A stretch of DNA of 64,000 bases. It comes from Arenicola marina (taxonomy: Eukaryota > Annelida > Polychaeta > Arenicolidae). The first letter of the stretch is position 1, and each line of letters begins with the position of its first letter. This document shows positions 35,937 to 46,215 of this stretch, one piece after another. A program made the translations under genes and the position numbers. The notes below the pieces were generated by a model, which saw only the letters and a list, made by a program, of their open reading frames with translations, searched no databases and was not told where the DNA came from. The DNA is taken from the NCBI GenBank assembly GCA_964019135.1, contig OZ025252.1, positions 3,922,823 through 3,986,822 on the forward strand, read 5' to 3'.

Positions 35937-38900
35937 ATTCGACTTTCGTTCTTATTCACCGATTGTGAGAATGTATGTATGACGCTATATGTTTATAATA
36001 GGGGCAGATTGATGCAGATCTGAAGTAAATGTGCACTGTTCAGACAGCGCGGCGGTTATGAATGCGACGACACTACGATATGTACGAAACTCTACATAGT
36101 CATAGATAGACTGGATTCTATCGGCATACTGTGACTGTGAGGCTATAGCGGCCCGGTCAAAATAGGGTCTATAGGCTGCTATTCACATCACTGATCCACG
36201 TACAGGCACATATGTTATAAGCATATCTGCAGTGCAGGATGAAGGATGCTTCCTCGATGGTGGATATCAACCTTACTCAGTGACACGACAAGATCGCCTG
36301 ATATATATTTCGTGTGAGAGAGTCTGGCCGGTGAGATATTTCAGTGCGTTGTGCAATACTAAAGAACAGCGTCAGAGGATTGGCAACGCTACATTGTCAT
36401 TGACGCCGGAAAGACCCTCACCGTGCATAAAATTAAATCATGAGGACTTGACCCCATCAATGGAGTAAGAGATGTTCCTGCTAGTGGCATCACTGCCACT
36501 GGTGACAGCAGTGCCTCTGTTACCTTCGTTCTAGCAACCTCACACGATGGGAAACGATGTCAACTGAACAGGCGAATGTTTGTTTACCTGGGGAATACCC
36601 GTGATTTGCTATTTATAACTTTATCATGGGGTAACCGTGTTGAGAAGGAAATCGACCCTGACGTCACGGGGTTTCGCCGTGACATGCACTCTCCCAAAGA
36701 ATTGTTTTCTTTCTCGACGGCAGAGGTCGTTCGTCCCTCACATCATCTCTGCTCCGGACCCAGTCCCACTGGAAAATCGGTCACGAACGACTTTCCACGA
36801 GTGTTGACGTGGACGTTGATATCTTTCTTTGTTCGGACATTGTTTTTTCTTGATATGTTTACGTGTAGGCCTAACATAAGACAATGAAAAACGATCATTT
36901 TAATGTATCCTCCGCACGGGCGTGTCCGGGTGGGGGGGGGGAGCGCACATGGAGCACGCCTGAAGTAAATATGTGCCCCCCCCCCACACCTTTTGGAATT
37001 CTGTGCCCCCTGTTCTGTCCTACATATTGCAAAGCATCAACCTTCCTAGTTTATCTGTTCTTTCTTATCAACGATTACAAAGTGTGCAAATAGTACGTAC
37101 GTTACGTGCACCACGGTCACCTACCTCTCAGGCTTTACACATTTCATGCTTTTGTGGAAAACTTTATTGTGCCCACCCGTCATTCAAAAATTTCTGCACG
37201 CACCCGTGTTCCGGTGCTGCATCGTCAGGGTATTGCACTCCTTGCTGCAGTGCCCGGGGGGGGGGGGGGGCTTTTGTACAAAATACAAATCGGGCGGAGG
37301 CCGACAGCAGCCCAGAGAGCGGACATTCCTTATGAACTGGATGGATACCTCTATACTACTGACACTTTTCTTACCAAATATACCCCGTTAGCACTAAAGT
37401 ATTCATAAACTTACCGTTATTTCACATGTAAGCTAAATGGAACCCTTCACAGCCCAGTAATGTTTGAGCTAACCCCCCCCCCCCCCCCCATCGGGCTACA
37501 GTTCCCAAATATTTCAGACAAACATTCGGGACACATTATCTGACTGTGTAAATGTGAACTCGATGAGACATAAATATAACATCACACGTTAAAACACATA
37601 AAAAACTAAAAAACTGCCAGAATGTGCACATTTTGGTGATGTAGCGCACAAGAAAGCCATACTTTCCGATATGAGATGGATTAATTTGACCAAAAAAGGG
37701 CTTAACATGTCTAGTTATTACTGCATACAATATACGTGTACTTACATGCTAAGAATATAAATACATCATTTCCAAGACAAAACAAGAATAATTGTTGCTG
37801 TATTGGTATGAGTCATTTTAATTGCAGTAGTTTTCTGTCGCTCCGAAATATGCAATAAAGTTTAAAGGCATCTAAACAGCTTTTCCCGTCAAATGTTGTC
37901 AGTATCTACATTTGTAATACCTGTTGGAATGCTCAATACAAGAATATTCTATTCCTGTCATTAACCATGGTCTGCTTATCAGTCCTAAAAAACGCAAGTG
38001 AGTTCAAATTTGAATCTCAAAATATTTCATTCATGTACGCTTTACATATAGCTGTATTTGACAGAAGGTATAAATAACTTGTCAGATACATTTTAGACTA
38101 AATACAAGGGCGGATCCAGGATATTTGCCGATAGGGGCGGGGGAGAACGCTTCGAAGGTTGATTTCATTGAAGCAAAAAGGTGGGGCCCAGTTTGGGAGG
38201 AGATGGGGGCAAGGGCGGGTCGTGTTCCCAAGTCATGAAGAATAAATTTCTTTATTCCACGGTCACGATAAAATTAAACTCCCCGTATACAATTGAAGGG
38301 GCGTATACATATAAATTTCACGATTACTGAAAATCATTGATCACGACGGCCGGCTAATATCCCATTCCCACTTCACGAAGAATTATTTTCCTCATTCCCG
38401 GTTCACGGTGGAATGAAAAGCCCATTCCCGAGGAACGGAAATACCCCTTGCCCCCCCCCCCCCCCCCCCACTCGACCATAGAGGGGGTGGGGGGGTGGGC
38501 ATGCAACAAAAGATTAGAGAGGTCCGCATCAAAATATAAAATGTAAGTTGCACGAAAAACAGCCTCCGCGCTCAAAAGTGGGTAGCCCCCCCCCCCCCAT
38601 AATAATGTTTGGGTGGAACCATATGGATCCGTTGTATTATAAATTATGGGAGGATACAGTGGTCGAAAAATATTTCTATTAGATCTGCATAACTTACATA
38701 CTAGTTTGTAAGATAAGATCGAACGGATCGAAGTAACTTGTTGGCTATTTCTATTTCATTGGTCACCAAAATATACGGGAAGGAATTTACTTGTGACGCA
38801 AGATAAACTGGGAAAAAAATTCTTTATTACACAATCATCCTTGATGTGCCATCCAAATATGGAACCAAAGTTCTACAGTCTCGTCATTTTTTCATATTTT

Positions 38901-39100
38901 ACAGTCACATTTGCTAATGTTGTTCTTGTTACATAATGCCAACCAAGTAATTAACGCACTGACAATCCCGATATTTTTTATTATGGCTGATGTTTTTACG
39001 TGTTTCTGCAGAAACAGCGAAAGAATACCCACCCTATGTAGTATATAATTATGTACCGAATGGGATTTTCAAACGTTGTTGCCACCGCTGCCATGCTTAA
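35937..39100. other. Intergenic stretch
   Basis: No gene recognised. Poly-G/C runs at 36934, 36978, 37257, 37471, 38452 and 38587. A 'gggcggatccaggatatttg' segment at 38108 resembles ends of the poly-C element family. Open frames such as 36576-36887 have no recognisable features. Confidence 0.4.
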
Positions 39101-39694
39101 TCATTCCCCCTCCGAGGTCGGCTGGAGATCCTGGCTCCGTGCAGTAGTTGCCTCAGTCGGCGTGCGCTCTGGTATACTTGCCAAGACGGGTGGCAGCCGG
39201 GGATAGCGAACCCAGCGTCCCATCGCTTCCGGTCCTCCATCACCCAGTGACAATGTCATCACCGGATATGACGTACTCGTAAGTGACCTCGTTTTTGATT
39301 GCGCATGCGCTATGTTATGCGGCGTGGAGCTTCTTGCTGTTTGATCCCTTGACGACAGTCGCGAATCTTGTGAAAGTGAATCAGAGATGACGCCATTGCT
39401 GGAACACGAGCGCTTTCTCTCCTCAAGACTTTTCAGCAATTTCTGAATCCGCGCCGATTGCCTATCCGCGGTTCTCTCCATGATGCGCTGAGCCAAGTCT
39501 ATGCTTCTGGTCACCACGCCGATTCTCTGCTCCTCTATTTTGTTTTTGGCTCTGGCATTTTGCTTTCGCCTTTCGGAAAGCTTCAGTAAGTCCGTGGCGA
39601 TGTTGTTGTCATCAGATTCCCCCGCACGGACATCTTGTCTGCTGTAGACAGGCGGGAACACAACAGGGCGTCTCCTCTTACGGCCATGTTCCAT
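39101..39694 (-). CDS. Hypothetical 197-aa basic, helical protein
   Basis: Open frame of 197 codons from an ATG to a stop in one piece, with non-repetitive codon use. It starts MEHGRKRRRPVVFPP, a likely nuclear-localisation-type basic stretch. Residues about 35-95 are rich in charged residues with a coiled-coil-like pattern (LLKLSERRKQNARAKNKIEE, ARIQKLLKSLEERK), followed by a serine/threonine-rich tail. I do not recognise the family. It could be a real intronless gene, one exon of a larger gene, or a processed copy. No poly-A tract or flanking duplication was noticed. Confidence 0.5.
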   Translation of the reverse strand: MEHGRKRRRPVVFPPVYSRQDVRAGESDDNNIATDLLKLSERRKQNARAKNKIEEQRIGVVTRSIDLAQRIMERTADRQSARIQKLLKSLEERKRSCSSNGVISDSLSQDSRLSSRDQTARSSTPHNIAHAQSKTRSLTSTSYPVMTLSLGDGGPEAMGRWVRYPRLPPVLASIPERTPTEATTARSQDLQPTSEGE

Positions 39695-40495
39695 CTTATT
39701 CCATCAAGTATGTATCAAACAAGGGCCGTTGACGTGGCTCGTACACTTTCCATGTGACTCATCAAACCATCAAAGCAGAATGATTGGCCATTCATTTTTA
39801 CGAAGGATTATCCTCATCTTGACGTAATTTTGTTTCTTAATGACGTAAATGAATGTGAATTAATTCACGTCTGATTCAAAATTGGAAATGTCAGAGGCTC
39901 CGGAGCAATACCATTACTCTGTTTTCTGGTGCTGCGATCCGTAACAAGTCACATCAGAACACCTTTACGTGCAGACCCAATTGAGCTGAAGGTTGCCATT
40001 GGCAACTGAAGCCGAGCCAACTTTCTCCTCAACCACCGGTCATCGGCCCAACACACTGACCTCCTGGCTGCTAAACAAATCGTTGTTTTCCATTGCACCT
40101 GGTGCGGTGAAAGCTTTTAGGGTGATTAAAGTCCGTGAAAGGAGGTTTCCGGATGACGAAGGATTATTCTCTCCGTCCTAGATTCGTCTTGTCGTCGCGG
40201 CCTGGCCTTGTCTTAGGAATGAAACGATGCCAAGGTAGTAAACTCATACGGCCTTTGTTGGCGATACATGAGATGTGCATAATTAACCAGCATTCCGATG
40301 GAGAAAGCGAAAGTAATACACTCCCCACGAAGCTGTCGATCGATGCTGGTCGATGGCAGAAAACCAATCGACCAATCATCGGGAAAAGAAATCTGTCTCT
40401 AAGTTTGTTGTTTGTAATGGCAATTATAGTAACTAGCAAGGATTTGACTTGTATAGAAGATAATATTATATGGAACAGAAGTACCGATCACCCGC

Positions 40496-40785
40496 ACCCG
40501 CACCCCCCCCCCCCCCCCCCACACGACTCACTGGCAGCACACTGGGTCACACCCCCAACCTCCACCCCACCCCCGCCACCCCCGGACTTACTGGCAGCAT
40601 GAGCTGGGTCCCACCCCCTTTACCCACCCCCCGCCACCCCTGGTCTCACTGACAGCACGCGCTGGGTCCCACCCCCTTACCCCACCCACGCCACCCCCAG
40701 ACTCACTGGTAGCACAATCTGGGTCCCACCCCCTCACCCCACCACCGCCACCCCCGGACTCACTGGCAGCACGCGCTGGGTCATT
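40496..40785. repeat. About 63-bp C-rich tandem repeat, 4 copies
   Basis: Units contain 'actcactggcagcacgcgct', then 'gggtcccaccccc', a variable C-rich stretch and 'cgccacccccgg'. It is preceded by a poly-C run at 40504. Confidence 0.85.
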
Positions 40786-41447
40786 GTGTCTAAGGCAGAA
40801 CTCCGTCCTTGATTGTGTATCGGCAACTAATCTGACCTTGTACGAAACCAGGGTTCATCCATAATTTAAAATAATCCAACCACGAAAGTTAATTGCGCTA
40901 CCCGGGTGCAGAAAACCTCCAGTTCTTGCCAGGATTGCATTTTAGAAGGGTACCTCAACTCTTGCCGAGCGAAGAGGCGTATCGATCACAAAGTCAATAT
41001 ATCTTTGTGTAACTTTTCAGAAAATCAGGATTGTTGTTGTGTGAGGTCAAAGATTCACATGTTTTACGCGCGCACAGAAGGCTTATTATGCCTTTCTCAT
41101 ACTCCGTGCTGGTTCCCAAATAATCGAGCACGTTTTTTATTTCCACCTCGGACATGGGGCACGGGACACGAGAAGCATGTCGAAGACCTCAAGACAAGGT
41201 TAAAGTTAAAGGCACCAACTGTGTATCACCGATTTCTACGACAAAACAAGTACAGGTCCAGGGTTATGTAAACGGGTTCGTTATTAGGCCGCGCGTGATG
41301 GCGGTAAAATTTCTTCACTGAAAACAGTTCTTCATTGGAATACTTCGTGAGAAGTCTGCATGGAATGACATAAGAAATGACGTCCTAAGACGTAATATTA
41401 GGACCGTAGCGAAGGGCCACTGGGGAGGGGGGGAGGGGGTGGTAGCC

Positions 41448-41620
41448 ATGTCGCGTGTCGATTTTAGGAAAAGGTCCATGTCGCGTGTCGATTTTAAGAA
41501 AAGGTCCATGTCGCGTGTCGATTTTAAGAAAAGGTCCATGTCGCGTGTCGATTCTAAGACAACCCCAATGTCGCGTTGTCGATTTAAAAAAATGCCGTGT
41601 CGCCGTGTCGAAAAAGCCCA
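41448..41620. repeat. 30-bp tandem repeat, about 5.5 copies
   Basis: Units of atgtcgcgtgtcgattttaa followed by gaaaaggtcc; the last two units are degenerate. Multiple of three, hence open frames on both strands. Confidence 0.93.
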
Positions 41621-41999
41621 TCTGGGGCCCTTAGCGTGTGGCGAGATCATGTGCTTCCATGGGCGCAAAGAATTTACAGAACATGCCATACTTATAAGTT
41701 ATTTGATGGGCGTCAATGAAGATCTAGTGACGCCACGCTAAACAATGACGTGTCTGATTGCGTCACCACAAGACACCAGCGTTGCAATAAACTGGTGATC
41801 GCTATATATGAGAGTATGCAGGCTGAACATATATATTTATATTTCATAGTGGGCGCATTTCTTTGGGCCAAGACCGGTAGGCTGCCCGGTATGCTCAAGC
41901 TCTTCCGTACCTGCCGGTCAGGCTACACCGAATGTCAATGAAATGTTCACACCGGTCATGTTCGGTTCATTTATGGGCAATAAAACCAGCCTAGACAGT

Positions 42000-42105
42000 C
42001 ACTTTTCAATCAGCCGCCATAATCTCCCGAATGTCCCGTGCTGTTTTGAACAAGGAACGGTGGCATACCGAATGGATGCGCGCGCACCCGAAGGCGGCAA
42101 ATGGT
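42000..42105 (+). repeat. Interspersed repeat, copy B
   Basis: Diverged relative of 13020-13140; see shared blocks there. Confidence 0.5.
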
Positions 42106-42332
42106 AACTGCTTCGGTTGACATTTGACCAGGACGCAAACTAGCCACCGCATGCTAATATGACTATATGCTAATGGCTCAAGGTGACCCCTCGAAGCTAG
42201 AATATTTAATGAATGAAGTGTCATTAGTTATGCCGTTCAAACGCTGTGTCCGCTTCCGCGTTTGGGTTGCTGACTGCAAGAATTCACATCAGATATGGTA
42301 TCTCAGACACAAAACGTGTCCACATACGAAAT

Positions 42333-43616
42333 ATGATGGGTTCGCGTTGGCGCTCTATTAGCGCCTGGCGCTCTATTATCGCCTGGCGCCCCATTATCGC
42401 CTTTATGACCTCCATGATCTTGTTGGTCTTGTGGATTCGAGGGTTCATGCCTCAACGTGTACGTCAAGGTCAATCCATGGTTCTGAACACATCATATGTG
42501 TTCAATGTCAGTTCGCATGAGAAGGACAAACCAAGGTCAGGCGTCGAGCCACCAGATACTTTGCCAAACTGTACGAACGATGTTATTTTGCGCTATTATG
42601 CGGAATATGGTTACCTACCGGGAAACGGAAGATGGGTGTTTATGGATAAGGAGTTTCATCCCGATATCTGCAATTTCCAATGGAAAGAAAAATCGGACTT
42701 TGAACAGATCCAGATATGCCTGTTGCCCGTCAGCCACTTAATCTTGATGGGCGATTCTAACGGGGCACGGTATTTTAAGTCAGCCATCAAACTACTGAAA
42801 CAAGTCGGATTTCTTTGCCAGCTTACCAAGAGCGAAAAGGATTCGCTTCTCCCAGAGTATTCATATTTTAATGATTCCATGAAGAATTTATCCCTGGAAG
42901 CGGTTAAATTGAAGAGGCGTCGTTGTCATTCTTGCTTCTCTAGACAGTTTCTCTGTCACAGTGCATCAGTTAACCCCAGAGATGCCAGAAGTCGAAATAT
43001 CACGGTGGAGTTCCTGTCCTTGTCAAGCTTTAAGGATTACTCAATTTCCGTCTCCAAGAAGAATAGCTGCGCAACAGGAACGTCACAAGCGTCCGTAAAC
43101 CCAATAAAACAGGCTGGGAAATGTCGACGAACCACAACACTTACCTATCAGGAAATATTGAGTTTTCATTATCTCCAAAAAGATGGAGTGTTACCGGACG
43201 ACTCCAAGAGAGTCTTTCTCGTGTTTCCGCCGTTCTCTCATATGAGAAAACATGGAACCTTGACCGAGAACTTTGAGAGTACTACATATTTCTATTCCAT
43301 GTTACTACGCGCCGCACTGCCGACCGATGTTCTATACTTTATGCCAGCGTTTAGGGAGTATCCCGAAAGGAAACCTCTGTATATGGTGGACACGTCGTCG
43401 AAAGACGCGAACATTATGCTTCAAGCCATGAATGCATATTTGTTAGACGAAATGCGGAATGACCTTTTGACCCCTGGTGGCCACGTGCGTACGTTCTTTG
43501 ACCTGATGTCGGTTTCTCGCGGTCGGACCACATGGAGCACTGACGGTGTGCACATGCAACCGGTGTGGTACCTAAACATAATGAAGTATTGGTTCCAAGT
43601 TGTGTGCTTGTCGTGA
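42333..43616 (+). CDS. Type II membrane GDS/SGNH-fold (PC-esterase-like) protein, gene 1
   Basis: Intronless, 427 aa from the first ATG in frame (42333). Residues about 21-38 are a hydrophobic signal-anchor after a short basic N-terminus, so the enzyme domain should face the Golgi lumen or outside. Block I of the SGNH fold is GDSNG at 140-144 (S142 the likely nucleophile), and the C-terminal Asp/His pair is in DGVH (D404, H407). A conserved cysteine group CHSC-x7-C lies in between. This layout fits the PC-esterase/GDSL superfamily that includes glycan acyltransferases and esterases (TBL, CASD1 and NXPE relatives); the substrate is unknown. The N-terminus carries a short internal duplication (AWRSIIAWRPII). 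It is followed 531 bp later by a paralogue on the same strand, and a tandem duplication is clear. Confidence 0.85.
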   Translation: MMGSRWRSISAWRSIIAWRPIIAFMTSMILLVLWIRGFMPQRVRQGQSMVLNTSYVFNVSSHEKDKPRSGVEPPDTLPNCTNDVILRYYAEYGYLPGNGRWVFMDKEFHPDICNFQWKEKSDFEQIQICLLPVSHLILMGDSNGARYFKSAIKLLKQVGFLCQLTKSEKDSLLPEYSYFNDSMKNLSLEAVKLKRRRCHSCFSRQFLCHSASVNPRDARSRNITVEFLSLSSFKDYSISVSKKNSCATGTSQASVNPIKQAGKCRRTTTLTYQEILSFHYLQKDGVLPDDSKRVFLVFPPFSHMRKHGTLTENFESTTYFYSMLLRAALPTDVLYFMPAFREYPERKPLYMVDTSSKDANIMLQAMNAYLLDEMRNDLLTPGGHVRTFFDLMSVSRGRTTWSTDGVHMQPVWYLNIMKYWFQVVCLS

Positions 43617-44147
43617 AAATTTTCTATTAATTATAACGATGTCTGTTTTGCATAGGACGCCAAGTTTAATGCATCACCGGTGACACGAATTAATTACATG
43701 CAAACATGGTTAATTGCTTGTCATGTAATTAAGCTACTAATTGGCTACTTGCCGCCTGATGACGAGACCTTGCATCAGAAAACTTGCATAAGGATAATTT
43801 CCATGAAAAACTTGTATATCATCGATGAGAATTGTGAAGCAAGTAGACGTGCTAACTCATCAGCGCTTTGCCGCTGAGTGGTGGTGGCTATGATCGTTAT
43901 TGCTTCTTATACGGCATGATGTGATACAGCCTGCAGCAAGCACTAATTACTGGCCTGGACAATATGCAATTACACGGAATAACTAATATCTTGACGATGC
44001 ATTGCACATACAGTTAAGACAAATGTCTGTCGTAAATGCTAGTAACTAACAAGGGACACCTCCAATTGTGAAGAAAGGTAAAATTTGTTACAAGTTCTCT
44101 TACCGAATCAATAGAAGATCGCCAATAGGTGCTAAAGAAATGCTAGA

Positions 44148-45290
44148 ATGGCACTGATTGTGGAGACATGCCTTCCATCGTGGAAGATGCTGTGGCTATA
44201 CGTGAATATTGTTTTTGTATATTACTGCATTCTGCAAAGGATGAATTACATGACACAGAGACAACTTTTCCGACCACTTTGTCATCGTAATCAGCTGCGA
44301 GAATCTTATCAAAAGCTAGGATACTTTCCCCAAGGACAATGGTTGAATGGGACCGCTACATTTGTTGCGGATTCGTGCCATTTCCCGCATAGCAATCTGC
44401 CGTGTGACTTTATAAGGAAGTGCTCAAGAAAGAATAGCTGGAGTCGCATAGTTCTCATGGGGGACTCCAACGGCGCAAAGTATTTTGTGGCGCTGGCCAA
44501 CCTTTTTAAAAAATGTCTCGGTTCCTGTCGCCTAGTAAAACGGGAAAGAATAATGAATGGTGGATTTCTACCTGATGTCAATTATTTCATGGACAAGCAC
44601 GATGCCATGCGTAAGCGCATATTGACGCGAAACAGACCGTGCCACTCGTGTTCATGCCAGAAGCTCAACTGTTCGAACGAGCACAATGAAATTTCTGGTC
44701 AGTATTCAGTCACATTAGAATTTCTGTCTCTCGCAAGTTTGAACGACTCTTCTATTACCACAAAGAAGCGGGCGAGGCCGCACATTGCAAATCAAACTGT
44801 CTATGACACATCGTACTCCTTTTCAACTTACCAACATTTTGTATTTGGACATTATCTGGTACAGGCTCGAAATCCAGATATCATCTTGATTGTTATGCCA
44901 TTCAACCATATGAAGCTCTTACACTCAATGGACAAAATCAAGAACGCTATCCAAGACTTCATGGACCTTTTAAAACAATCACAAACGTTGCTAAATTCTG
45001 ATATTTACATTCTGCCCATATTCCGAGAGTTTGAGAATCGCAAACCCGCAAGTTGGAAACAACATTCGATAGACGGCATGAGTCCATCAGAAAAACTCGA
45101 TAAGATGAATCACGTATTATATTCAGTCATAGAGAAGGATTTACTGAACGTTTCGAGTCGGATATACTCGTTCTTTGACCTGATTGCTGTGTCGGAAACC
45201 AAGGCCTCGTGGAGCAGAGATGGCATTCACATGGCGCCCATTTGGTACCACAAAATTATGTCATTTTGGATGCAATCCGTATGTTTGTGA
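44148..45290 (+). CDS. Type II membrane GDS/SGNH-fold (PC-esterase-like) protein, gene 2
   Basis: Intronless, 380 aa. Signal-anchor at about 12-29 (LWLYVNIVFVYYCIL). It shares with gene 1 the segments YLPG/YFPQG-x-W, IVLMGDSNGAKYF (S107), CHSC-x6-C, VTLEFLSLASL, a FREF/FREY motif, and DGIHMAPIWYHKIM (D358, H361). The catalytic Ser-Asp-His set is intact, so it is probably active. Overall the pair is clearly diverged, so the duplication is old. Several N-x-S/T sites (for example NGT at 67-69) fit a secretory-pathway protein. A polyadenylation signal AATAAA lies at 45365-45370, 75 bp after the stop. Reaction and substrate are inferred only at superfamily level. Confidence 0.85.
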   Translation: MALIVETCLPSWKMLWLYVNIVFVYYCILQRMNYMTQRQLFRPLCHRNQLRESYQKLGYFPQGQWLNGTATFVADSCHFPHSNLPCDFIRKCSRKNSWSRIVLMGDSNGAKYFVALANLFKKCLGSCRLVKRERIMNGGFLPDVNYFMDKHDAMRKRILTRNRPCHSCSCQKLNCSNEHNEISGQYSVTLEFLSLASLNDSSITTKKRARPHIANQTVYDTSYSFSTYQHFVFGHYLVQARNPDIILIVMPFNHMKLLHSMDKIKNAIQDFMDLLKQSQTLLNSDIYILPIFREFENRKPASWKQHSIDGMSPSEKLDKMNHVLYSVIEKDLLNVSSRIYSFFDLIAVSETKASWSRDGIHMAPIWYHKIMSFWMQSVCL

Positions 45291-45364
45291 AGGGATTTTA
45301 GTTGTTTATATGTTTTATTCCATGAATCGGACGCAGATTAATTATGATGAATTATGTCAATATG

Positions 45365-45370
45365 AATAAA
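45365..45370 (+). promoter_or_regulatory. Candidate polyadenylation signal of SGNH gene 2
   Basis: AATAAA 75 bp downstream of the stop codon. Confidence 0.55.
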
Positions 45371-45439
45371 CACATGGACAATTAAGCTCTATTTCGGTTT
45401 TTGTTTATGGGAACCCATGGGGTCGCGCTATGTTTCTTA

Positions 45440-46215
45440 TAACTTATAAACACGACGGTTCATATAACTTATGCACTCGACGGTTCATATTAGTTACACA
45501 CGCGATTATTCTTATAACTTATACACCCGGTGGTTCATATTAGTTACACACGCGATTATTCTTATAACTTATACACCCGGTGGTTCATATTACTTATACA
45601 CTTGATGGTTCATATAACTTGTGCGCTCGATGGTTCATGTGACTTATACATGCGATGGTTCATGTGACTTATACACGCGATGGTTCATATTACTTATACA
45701 CGCGATGGTTCATATTACTTATACACGCGATGGTTCATATTACTTATACACTGGATAGTTCATATTACTTATACACTGGATAGTTCATATTACTTATACA
45801 CGCGATGGTTCATATTACTTATACACGCGATGGTTCATATTATACACTCGATGGTTCATATTACTTATACACGCGATGGTTCATATTATACACTCGATGG
45901 TTCATATTACTTATACACTTGATAGTTCATATTACTTATACACTCGATGGTTCATATTATACACTCGATGGTTCATATTACTTATACACGCGATGGTTCA
46001 TATTACTTATACACTCGATGGTTCATATTACTTATACACTCGACGGTTCACATTACTTATACACTCGATAGTTCATATTACTTATACACTCGATAGTTCA
46101 TATTACTTATACACTCGACGGTTCATATTACTTATACACTCGATAGTTCATATTACTTATACACTCGATAGTTCATATTACTTATACACGCGATGGTTCA
46201 TATTACTTATACACG
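45440..46215. repeat. 25-bp minisatellite, about 32 copies
   Basis: Units of gatggttcatattacttata followed by cacgc or cactc. Some units lose a few bp ('catattatacactc'). Variation is concentrated at 'gatggtt/gatagtt' and 'cacgc/cactc'. Multiple long plus-strand frames (YYLYTRWFILLIH) are translations of the repeat. It starts about 70 bp after the polyadenylation signal of SGNH gene 2. Confidence 0.95.

Larger units (their letters stand above)
39695..42332. other. Intergenic stretch with tandem repeats
   Basis: No gene recognised except repeats listed separately. The open frame at 40906-41271 (121 codons) has no recognisable domain and is not called. An interspersed repeat (copy B of the 13020 element) is at 42000-42105. 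Confidence 0.4.

Noticed and set aside
36576-36887. 103-codon plus-strand frame
   Set aside because: Length is within chance expectation for this composition and no domain is seen.
40906-41271. 121-codon plus-strand frame
   Set aside because: No recognisable domain and no conserved features.
42246-42332. N-terminal extension of SGNH gene 1
   Set aside because: Starts with GTG, not ATG; the first in-frame ATG is 42333 and directly precedes the signal-anchor.
45440-46215. CRISPR-like array
   Set aside because: Units are contiguous without unique spacers, and the genome is eukaryotic.
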